Shown in pieces: positions 32,028 to 39,042 of a DNA stretch of 44,251 nt. The stretch is from NCBI GenBank assembly GCA_018648945.1, contig JABGQJ010000005.1:1-44251 (forward strand), written 5' to 3'. This stretch comes from Victivallales bacterium (GTDB lineage: Bacteria; Verrucomicrobiota; Lentisphaeria; Oligosphaerales; Lenti-02). The notes under the pieces are model-generated. The model ran no database searches, had not been told where the DNA came from, and saw only the letters and a program-made list of their open reading frames with translations. Positions within the stretch are counted from its first letter, which is position 1. Every line of letters begins with the position of its first letter. The position numbers and the translations under genes are program-made.

Positions 32028-34238
32028 ATGAACCGCTCTGCCTTGCTTCTGCTGTCGCTCTCGCTGCGCCTCGCTGCCGCCCCTGCCTGGCAGAACGCCG
32101 GCCCTGGCGGCGGTGGCTGGATTCAGTCGATCCTGGCCAGTCGCCATGATGTTGACGAGCTGCTTGTCGGCTGCGATGTGGGCGGGTTCTATCGCTCCAC
32201 CAACGGAGGGAAGTCCTACACCATCCAGAACCGGGGTTTGGAGGATTACTATGTGGAATGCACTGTCGAGCACCCCTTCGAGGCGAACGTGCTCTACCTG
32301 GGATGCCTGAGCGGGGTCTACAAGTCCACCGACCGTGGCCAGTCCTGGCAGTGGCTGCGCAACGGCTTCCCGCCGATCCAGGGGTACAGCTGGTCCGCCC
32401 CGATTGGGGCTCTGGCCATCGATCCCGAAGATGCCGACACGCTCTATGCCGGGATCGGTTCGCCGCGCCGACAGAAGTGGGGCGCTGGCGCGATCTACAA
32501 GACGACCGACGGTGGCAAGGCCTGGCGCCAGATCAACGCGCCCGGTTCGCTGCCCAAGGACGCACTGGTCAGCAGCATCGCGATTCACCCGGAGGACACG
32601 TCCAACCTGCTGATCGCCACGCAGCGCGGCGTGTACCGCAGTCTGGACGGTGGCAGGACATGGCAGGACAGCAACCAGGGACTGCCGCACACCAGAATCC
32701 GGCGGCTGGCGCTCTGCCCGGGCCGGCCCGACACAGTCTATCTGACGATTGCCTCCCGCTCTGGCGTCGAGCCCTGGCAGGGCGGCGTCTACAGGAGCAC
32801 GGACGGCGGCAAGACGTGGGCGGCACGCAGCCATGGTCTTGCCCAATCGGTGCGTGCTGGCAGCAAGTCGGTCAATCTGACCAGTTGGTATGACTGCTTG
32901 GCGGTGCACCCGCAGGATCCGGATATCGCCTACGTGGGCGGGGCCGGTTGGGTCAATGCGGCGCTGTACCAGACCATCGACGGTGGGAAGAGCTGGCGGA
33001 ACGTGACCCTTCGTGGGGAGGGCGGCAATCTGCCCACCGGCTGGATCACCATGTGGGGCCCCACGGTGAAGTGCTTGAGCATGTCTCGTCTCGACCCCAG
33101 CACGCTGTACTTCGGGACCTCTGGCATGGTGTACCGCACCCGCGATGCTGGCGGCACCTGGGAGCAGGTCTATTCTCGCCAACTCCCCGATGGCCGCATT
33201 CAGGGCACCGGCCTGGAGGTAACCTGCTTGCACAATGTCATGCCCGATCCCAATGTCCCCGACCGGGTCTTCTTCGGGTTCTTCGACATCGGGCTGATGC
33301 GCAGCGACGATGCGGGCAAGACCTTCCGGCGGGGCGTGGAAGGTGTTAGCCCTCACTCCATGGCGAACTCTTGCTTCGACCTGGCGTTCGATGCAGCCAA
33401 GCCCGAGCGGATCTGGGGGGCCTTCGGCCAATGGGGCGCAAACCAGGGCGTGCTCGCCACCTCGCAGGATGGGGGCCTGACCTGGACCATGTTGGCCAAG
33501 GACTCCGGGTTGCCGAATGCCCGCTGTCGGCAGCTGATTCTGCGTGACGGCATGCTCTACGGTGCGCTCGACAGCCACGGCGTGTACCTCAGCCGCGACC
33601 AGGGCGTGACTTGGCAGGCAAGCAACCAAGGGCTCCCCACCAAGGCCATCCGCAGTCTTCGCGCGGTGCCGGGCAAGAAGGGGAGCTTCCTCTGCGTCCT
33701 CGGCTTCACGGGCCAGAAACTCGGGGGGATCTACCGCAGCGACAACGGATGTCGGACTTGGCGGAAGGTCAGCGGCGACTTCCCCATTGGCGATGTGAAG
33801 AACCTGCAGGTAGCCCTGACCAACCCGCAGCGGCTCTACCTGGCCATGCGCGACCGCAACGTCGGGAAGGTGCCTGTCCCTGGCGGCGTCTACCGCAGCG
33901 ACGATGGCGGCAAGACCTGGCAGCAGATCCTGCGCAATCACTTTGCGCAGAGTCTGGCCGTGCATCCCAGCCAGCCGGACACCGTGCTGGCTGGGCTCAA
34001 CGATCACCCCTACCATGACCAGTCCACCGGTGATGGCGTGCTCGGCAGCCGCGATGGGGGCAGGACCTGGTACTCCCTGAACGACGGCACTCTCACGGTT
34101 CGCCAGATCACCGCTCTCCGCTTCGACCCGCTCCGCCCGACCCGCGTATTCGCTGGCACCGGCGGCAACGCCGCCTTCATCACCGAACTCACCGATGCGG
34201 TCTGGAAGAGCCTGGCTCAGGTGAAGAACACGCCATAG
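32028..34238 (+). CDS. Secreted Asp-box beta-propeller protein, GH74-like
   Basis: A 736-residue secreted protein with a short signal peptide (about 1-19, ending LRLAAA). I count 13 Asp-box motifs of the S/T-x-D-x-G-x-x-W kind (RSTNGGKSY, KSTDRGQSW, RSTDGGKTW and so on), enough for two seven-bladed propellers. The opening GPGGGGWIQSIL and CDVGGFYRST with D50 closely recall GH74 xyloglucanases, where the aspartate in DVGG is catalytic; I could not place the second catalytic aspartate with certainty. Alternatives are VPS10-type binding propellers. It follows the two-motor ATPase by 11 nt, with GGGAAG before the ATG, so the two are cotranscribed. Confidence 0.8.
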   Translation: MNRSALLLLSLSLRLAAAPAWQNAGPGGGGWIQSILASRHDVDELLVGCDVGGFYRSTNGGKSYTIQNRGLEDYYVECTVEHPFEANVLYLGCLSGVYKSTDRGQSWQWLRNGFPPIQGYSWSAPIGALAIDPEDADTLYAGIGSPRRQKWGAGAIYKTTDGGKAWRQINAPGSLPKDALVSSIAIHPEDTSNLLIATQRGVYRSLDGGRTWQDSNQGLPHTRIRRLALCPGRPDTVYLTIASRSGVEPWQGGVYRSTDGGKTWAARSHGLAQSVRAGSKSVNLTSWYDCLAVHPQDPDIAYVGGAGWVNAALYQTIDGGKSWRNVTLRGEGGNLPTGWITMWGPTVKCLSMSRLDPSTLYFGTSGMVYRTRDAGGTWEQVYSRQLPDGRIQGTGLEVTCLHNVMPDPNVPDRVFFGFFDIGLMRSDDAGKTFRRGVEGVSPHSMANSCFDLAFDAAKPERIWGAFGQWGANQGVLATSQDGGLTWTMLAKDSGLPNARCRQLILRDGMLYGALDSHGVYLSRDQGVTWQASNQGLPTKAIRSLRAVPGKKGSFLCVLGFTGQKLGGIYRSDNGCRTWRKVSGDFPIGDVKNLQVALTNPQRLYLAMRDRNVGKVPVPGGVYRSDDGGKTWQQILRNHFAQSLAVHPSQPDTVLAGLNDHPYHDQSTGDGVLGSRDGGRTWYSLNDGTLTVRQITALRFDPLRPTRVFAGTGGNAAFITELTDAVWKSLAQVKNTP

Positions 34239-34260
34239 GATGGGGATCCAGAGCCCCCCC

Positions 34261-34402
34261 GACGAAGATCAGGCGCACGCCAGAGCGTGGACTACATACG
34301 AAGAGGTCGGCTTGTGCGAGAACCGGTACGTAGTCCAGCCTTTAGGCCGCTCTTCGGAAGACCAAGAGCACGCGGAAGCGTGGACTACATACGAAGAACG
34401 TC
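34261..34402. repeat. Pair of about 47-bp direct repeats with an inverted segment between
   Basis: Copies at 34261-34308 and 34355-34402 share a perfectly identical 21-bp core (34284-34304 and 34377-34397, containing GTGGACTACATACG) and similar flanks (AAGA-CA-G-GCACGC). Between them, 34327-34338 reads TACGTAGTCCAG, a near-inverse of the core. The array lies in the 176-bp gap between the converging ends of the Asp-box gene and the 34415-36271 gene. Two copies with 72 bp between cores do not make a CRISPR; a REP-type or intergenic mobile repeat fits better. Confidence 0.75.
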
Positions 34403-34414
34403 GTGTCCGTCGCT

Positions 34415-36271
34415 CTACTTCCCGGGGCGTTGCTTGAAGACGAGGTCGGGAGTGAAGGAGACGAAGGGGGCCACATCTCCCTTCAGGTAGATCCGGACAT
34501 CCTCCAGCACGCCTCTGCTGGCCTTGCCGATCTTCATTGACCACACGCCTGCGCCACCGGTGGGCACCGTTGCTTTGTAGCTCCGGCGGGGAGTGTCCAG
34601 GTCTGTCTCCACCATCCCCATCGCCTTGCCGCCGGGGCCGAAGAGGTCCACGCGGGCCGTCTCGACGCCTGCCGTGCGCAAGTCGATTCGGAAACTCTTG
34701 GCACCATCCGGGACATGGAAGTAAAGCCGATCCACCGCGTAGATGAAGGACATCCCCCCGCGGGTGGAGACCAGGGTGGCTGGCACATTGGTAGATTGGA
34801 CCGAGTACGCGCAGGCGCCGGCGGATAGGGCGACCAGGTACATCCCCGTCTTCTTCGGCACCACGCGGAGGACACCCCGTTTGCCAAAGGGCACGCTGCC
34901 TTCGGCCAGCAGTTCGTTGGCGGGCGTCTGCACGCGCCAGTTCAGGATGTCCGGGTACCTGCCGACCGGCACATGCTGCAGACCAATCTCGATGGCCTCG
35001 CCAGCGGTTGCAGCCACCGCGAGGAAGTTGCTCCGGCGCATAACCGCCTTGGGGAAGGTCACCGGCTCTGTGGGTACGGCGGGCGGCAGGAAGCGGCCCT
35101 CGCCAGTGGCTTGGTCGAACACCGTCAGCAGGCCGTCCTCCGGGGTCTCGCGGGGCTCGTGCCAGGCGGCCCAGCGCTGTTCCTTGATGGCCTTGTTGGC
35201 CCAGGTGAACCACTTCCAGTAGTCCTTGTGTGTGGTCTTGTATTTCGGGCCCTCGTAGAAGATCCAGTAGCCATCCGTGCAATCGCTGATCATCACGGCG
35301 TTCTTGCCGGAGAACTCCGCGTCGGCCCCCGTCACCACCGGGTCAATGCCCCCCGCATACACAAAGGGAATATTGGCCGCCTGCGGGATCTTCATGGCGG
35401 TCTGCAGCTTGCTCTGGTTCGCCTTGAGCGCGGTTGCCTGTGGCAGAAACGCGCTTGGCCGACCGTAGACCCACGGGTCGCCCAGGATGATTGGGGCGCG
35501 CTTGGTGGACCACTCTGGGTAGCAGGCGCGGACCATGAATGGGGTGCCCGGCGCGGGGTAGATGCAGAACTGGAAGTCGGGGCTCAGCGCATCCACTTGC
35601 TGGCGGAGTTTGCGGCAGCGCTCGCGCCAGTGGTTTACCTGAAATGCCTCGAAGGCCTCGTGCAGGCCCTCGTCTTTCAACCACTTGGCCCGTCCGCCGA
35701 AGGGGAGTTCGGGAATGGGCTGCCCCTGCTTCTTCGCGAAGGCTGCCAGAATGAGGTCGTCGTAGCTCAGCGAGTAGAGGTTGCCGCACTTGCGAGGGGC
35801 ATAGTTCTCGTAGTCCAGAAACACGCCCATTAGAGCCGGGTTCTCGGCACTCAGCTTGGCGTAGGAGACAATGAGCTTCGTGGTCCAATCCCAGAACTCG
35901 TCGGAGTTCACGCTCCAGAGCGGCTGCTCGGTGCCGTTGGCCCAGACGATGCGCCTGCCCTTGGCTGCGTCGGTCTCGGGGGCAGTGAGTGTCCCGCGCA
36001 TCCATGGCATGTGGTAGATGCCGTATTTCTGACACCACTCGGTGACCAACCGCACCTCGGCCGGGCGATCATGGCCTTTGCGGGGGCTGAAGACGTTGAA
36101 GCCTGCGTCGGCGGTCTCCTTGACCATCCACTCCTTGCTCACCCACCTCTCGGTCGGCTGCATCACCTTGTCCACCAGAATCCGGATCTTCGGATCCTTG
36201 CCTGGCTGGAAGGGAGCGGCGGCATGGAGCATGACAGCACAGAGACTCAGAGCCAGGCAAGAGCGCTTCAT
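34415..36271 (-). CDS. Secreted barrel protein, putative glycoside hydrolase of unknown family
   Basis: A predicted 618-residue secreted protein; the signal peptide is about 1-18 (MKRSCLALSLCAVMLHAA). The first 400 residues look like an alpha/beta barrel: ETADAGFNVFSPRKG, GIYHMPWMRGT, GVFLDYENYAP with D153 and E155, then FQFCIYPAPG. The last 200 residues are beta-rich (FRIDLRTAGVETARVDLF) and may bind carbohydrate. I do not know the family; a GH42/GHL-like fold is a guess. The ATG at 36271 follows GAGGAG by 6 nt. The gene is divergent from 36414-37529, sharing a 142-bp control region. Confidence 0.75.
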   Translation of the reverse strand: MKRSCLALSLCAVMLHAAAPFQPGKDPKIRILVDKVMQPTERWVSKEWMVKETADAGFNVFSPRKGHDRPAEVRLVTEWCQKYGIYHMPWMRGTLTAPETDAAKGRRIVWANGTEQPLWSVNSDEFWDWTTKLIVSYAKLSAENPALMGVFLDYENYAPRKCGNLYSLSYDDLILAAFAKKQGQPIPELPFGGRAKWLKDEGLHEAFEAFQVNHWRERCRKLRQQVDALSPDFQFCIYPAPGTPFMVRACYPEWSTKRAPIILGDPWVYGRPSAFLPQATALKANQSKLQTAMKIPQAANIPFVYAGGIDPVVTGADAEFSGKNAVMISDCTDGYWIFYEGPKYKTTHKDYWKWFTWANKAIKEQRWAAWHEPRETPEDGLLTVFDQATGEGRFLPPAVPTEPVTFPKAVMRRSNFLAVAATAGEAIEIGLQHVPVGRYPDILNWRVQTPANELLAEGSVPFGKRGVLRVVPKKTGMYLVALSAGACAYSVQSTNVPATLVSTRGGMSFIYAVDRLYFHVPDGAKSFRIDLRTAGVETARVDLFGPGGKAMGMVETDLDTPRRSYKATVPTGGAGVWSMKIGKASRGVLEDVRIYLKGDVAPFVSFTPDLVFKQRPGK

Positions 36272-36295
36272 CGGGAACTCCTCGCGGGGTGGCAG

Positions 36296-36400
36296 GTTGG
36301 TATTCGGACTATACCCCCTCTTGATCCCGCCGCCCGACGAAGTTGCGACCATCCGCCCTGCCATTACATTCTCTCTGTTCGTCAACGAAGCAATACCAAC
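36296..36400. promoter_or_regulatory. Divergent control region with inverted 9-bp repeats
   Basis: GTTGGTATT at 36296-36304 and its exact reverse complement AATACCAAC at 36392-36400 flank the control region of the divergent pair. Inside, TTGCGA (36343-36348) and TACATT (36365-36370) are 16 bp apart, a fair plus-strand promoter. The minus strand has TATAGT (36313-36308) as a possible -10. Each repeat sits close to the start of one gene, in a leader-like position. Confidence 0.4.
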
Positions 36401-36413
36401 TCGGAGTCCTACC

Positions 36414-37529
36414 ATGTCTCTGCTCTCTTCCCGTCAGCAAGAACGCCTCGCCGCCCTGCTCAACGCCCTGATCGACCAGCAGGCGGCACATGTGCTCGTG
36501 GAGCCGCAGCGCCGGGCCACTGGCTTCTGGTTTGGCGGCGGCAGCATCGCGCAGGACGACGACGGCACGCTCTGGCTTTGCGGTCGCTACCGCAACTTCG
36601 GCGACTCCCGGACCGGGCTCGCGGCTGGCCAACGTGGTCTTGAGTGTGTGCTTCTCTCCTCCGCCGACGGGGGCCAGACCTTTACCAAGCAGAAGAGCTG
36701 GACCAAGGCGGAGCTCTCCTTCGAGGGCAATGAAGTCCTCTCCATCGAAGGCACGTCGCTACATCGGCGGGCGGATGGTTCCTGGGAGCTCTTCATCTCC
36801 ACCGAGAAGAAGCGTGGCTACCCCGAGATTGTCGCCGATCACCTGAAGCCCGGCACCGGAGTCTGGTCCATCGATGTGATCGCGGCTCCCACCCTCGCCG
36901 AACTCTCCGTCGACACCATTCGCCCCATTCTCGCCGAGTACGACGATCCGGGTTACATCCACGTGAAGGACCCGGTTGTGGCGGGCGATTTCGACGGCGA
37001 GACGCAACTGATTTTCTGCTCCCATCCCTACTGCTGGACCTGCTCCAACTCGGGCCTCGCCACCCGGGCCGCAGGCAGCGAGGAGTTCGTCGTCCAGGCG
37101 CAGGAGATCGTCCACCACGGTCCCAACTGGGACGTGGGAGGCACCCGCGTCACGTCCCGTTTCGACATCCCGCAGATCGGTGTCTTTGCCGACACGCCCT
37201 GTTCCGTACTCATGTATGACGGACTGGAATGCGTACGGCAACTCGATGAGAACGACAAGGCAGTGAAGCGTCCGCGCGGCTACTCCTGCGAGGAGATCAG
37301 CGGTGCCTTCTTCGGCCCCACCGGGACGTGGGAAGGCTTCGAGCGTCTGTCCTACATCGCGCCCATGTTCATCTCTCCCTACGGTACTGGCTGCAGCCGG
37401 TACGCCGATGTCCTCGCCACCGAGGACGGGCTCTTCGCCATCTGGCAGCAGAGCCAGGACGACCTGTCCCAACCCCTCGTCGGGCACTTCCTACCCATGG
37501 CGAAGGTAGCGGAGATTCTGGGACAGTAG
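36414..37529 (+). CDS. Cytoplasmic beta-propeller protein, sialidase/GH43-like
   Basis: A 371-residue protein without signal peptide. It has GFWFGGGSIAQDDDGTLWLC and CGRYRNFGDSRTG at the start, one Asp box (SSADGGQTF), EGTSLHRRADGSWELFIST in the middle and IHVKDPVVAGDFDG later. This is the blade pattern of five- or six-bladed propeller hydrolases (GH32/GH43/GH33 group), but the catalytic set cannot be fixed. The ATG at 36414 follows CGGAG by 7 nt. It is divergent from a secreted barrel protein, which may act first on the same glycan. Confidence 0.72.
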   Translation: MSLLSSRQQERLAALLNALIDQQAAHVLVEPQRRATGFWFGGGSIAQDDDGTLWLCGRYRNFGDSRTGLAAGQRGLECVLLSSADGGQTFTKQKSWTKAELSFEGNEVLSIEGTSLHRRADGSWELFISTEKKRGYPEIVADHLKPGTGVWSIDVIAAPTLAELSVDTIRPILAEYDDPGYIHVKDPVVAGDFDGETQLIFCSHPYCWTCSNSGLATRAAGSEEFVVQAQEIVHHGPNWDVGGTRVTSRFDIPQIGVFADTPCSVLMYDGLECVRQLDENDKAVKRPRGYSCEEISGAFFGPTGTWEGFERLSYIAPMFISPYGTGCSRYADVLATEDGLFAIWQQSQDDLSQPLVGHFLPMAKVAEILGQ

Positions 37530-37750
37530 CAAGTTGCCGAAGCCAGCGTGCGTGCGCTGATTTGCGCAGGTTGGCACCAGAGCTGAGCGTCGTGGTCCCG
37601 CGGTCGGTCGCAGGTTGCTAGCTATCCAGATGGCATCCCGCTCCCAATGGTCTCCCCCTTGGGAGCAAGGCTGCCCTGCGCTATGTTGCCTGCCGAAACG
37701 GGCTGGCCCGTTGTCATGCGTTGCCTCGAAACCAATGCAGGAACCACCGA
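37530..37750. other. 221-bp gap with two hairpins
   Basis: No gene is seen. An 8-bp stem pairs 37640-37647 (GCTCCCAA) with 37659-37666. A 16-bp palindrome AACGGGC-TG-GCCCGTT lies at 37697-37712. Neither has a T run. They may end the upstream transcript or regulate the heptosyltransferase gene. Confidence 0.4.
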
Positions 37751-38842
37751 GTGAGCGATTTCCCCATCTACCAACCCCGGATCGAGCGGCAGGTGACCCA
37801 GGCCACGCTACGGCTTGATCCTGCAGCCATCGAGTGGGGCAATGGCTTGCTGATTCGGGGGACCAACTGGCTCGGTGATGCGCTGATGACCCTCCCCGCC
37901 GCCTACCGGCTGGCCCAATTCGTGCCCAAGCCCTGTGGTGTCTTCGTCATGTGCCCCGCCGGCCTGGCCCCGCTGTGGGAGGCCGCGGATTGGGTCTCAA
38001 AGGTCATTCCTCTCACCGACAAACGGGCCGCGAAGCCTGCATCATCCCTCATCTGGCAGTTGCGGCCGGGGGTGGCGGCCATCTTCCCGAACTCGTTTGG
38101 TTCCGCCAAGGATCTGTGGCGCAATGGTATCCCCCGCCGCATCGGTCGCCGGGGACGCTGGCGGGGCGCGATGCTGACCGACCGCCTGCCCACTTGGCCC
38201 AGCGGCCACGGGGTCGGGCAATGGCACCAACTTTCCTACTACCTGGAGTTCCCCGCCGTGTTCGGTGATGAGTCCTGGGATGCCACCTGCCCCCCGTTGC
38301 GCATTCCCGACGCCGAGGCGCGCGCCCAAGCCTGTGGCATGGTGCCCGACATTGACTGGCTCGTTCTGGCCCCGGGTGCAGCCTATGGCCCTGCCAAGCA
38401 GTGGCCTGCGGAACGCTTTGCCGAAGTCGCTGCCTGGTGGTGTGCCAATCGCGGGCGCGTGGCCGTGGTTGGCACCGGTAAGGAACGTCCTGCCGGGGAG
38501 TTGATTGCGGAACGGGTGCCTGGCATCCTGAATCTGGCAGGCGAGACCGACATGGTTGGGTTGATGGCGGTTCTGTCCGCTGCCCGAGCCGTCGTCGCCA
38601 ATGACAGTGGGGCCATGCACCTTGCCGCCGGGTTGGGTCGCGACGGCGTCGCCGTCTTCGGGTCAACGGATCCTGTGGCCACCGGCCCCATCGGCGGGCG
38701 CTGGATTGTCCTGCGAGATGCCCTCAGTTGTGGCCCGTGCTTCCAGCGCACCTGCTCTCGCAGCGACCGTCCCTACGAATGCCTTGAGCTGATTCTCTCC
38801 GAGACTGTCATTCGGGCGCTCCAGCAGTTGGGCAGCTCGTAG
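37751..38842 (+). CDS. ADP-heptose:LPS heptosyltransferase (GT9)
   Basis: A predicted 363-residue peripheral inner-membrane enzyme adding heptose to the LPS inner core. Family motifs are RGTNWLGDALMTLPA (R-x-x-N-x-L-G-D), the donor-site segment LAPGAAYGPAKQWP, VVANDSGAMHLAAGLG and VAVFGSTDP. The WaaF type (heptosyltransferase II) fits best by the NWLGD and APGAAYGPAK patterns. The GTG at 37751 is chosen because AGGAA precedes it by 8 nt and protein similarity starts just after. It shows the cell makes an LPS-type outer membrane. It appears to be a single-gene unit, with a convergent neighbour downstream. Confidence 0.9.
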   Translation: MSDFPIYQPRIERQVTQATLRLDPAAIEWGNGLLIRGTNWLGDALMTLPAAYRLAQFVPKPCGVFVMCPAGLAPLWEAADWVSKVIPLTDKRAAKPASSLIWQLRPGVAAIFPNSFGSAKDLWRNGIPRRIGRRGRWRGAMLTDRLPTWPSGHGVGQWHQLSYYLEFPAVFGDESWDATCPPLRIPDAEARAQACGMVPDIDWLVLAPGAAYGPAKQWPAERFAEVAAWWCANRGRVAVVGTGKERPAGELIAERVPGILNLAGETDMVGLMAVLSAARAVVANDSGAMHLAAGLGRDGVAVFGSTDPVATGPIGGRWIVLRDALSCGPCFQRTCSRSDRPYECLELILSETVIRALQQLGSS

Positions 38843-38989
38843 AGCAGGCTTCTGGGAGGGGGGGATCGGACGAATCGGCCGGAATTGGTCGGATCGGACC
38901 GGTGGGGGATGGCGGCGGGGGTCCGGGAGCTGGACGTCGCCGCCATTGCTGATCGAGGGGGACGGCCCGGTCCCGGTTGCCCGACGCAG

Positions 38990-39024
38990 AACGGCTGGCC
39001 TCGCGGGTTGCGAAGCCAGCCGTT
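38990..39024. terminator. Perfect 10-bp hairpin between convergent genes
   Basis: AACGGCTGGC at 38990-38999 pairs perfectly with 39015-39024; the loop is 15 nt. It lies between the heptosyltransferase stop and the CoA-disulfide-reductase-like stop. Only a short T run follows on the plus strand, so it is a plausible shared terminator. The rest of the 200-bp gap is G-rich with TCGGA repeats. Confidence 0.55.
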
Positions 39025-39042
39025 TGCGGTTCGTCGGTTGGT

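Noticed and set aside
34261..34402. Possible CRISPR array
   Set aside because: Only two degenerate direct copies, one 72-bp core-to-core gap with an inverted copy inside, and no cas gene.
36042..36413. Upstream extension of the 36414 gene
   Set aside because: It runs through the divergent control region and antisense to the neighbouring gene's N-terminus; CGGAG before the ATG at 36414 fixes the start.
37568..37588. TTGGCACC resembling a -24 box before the heptosyltransferase
   Set aside because: No GC at the required 10-nt distance.
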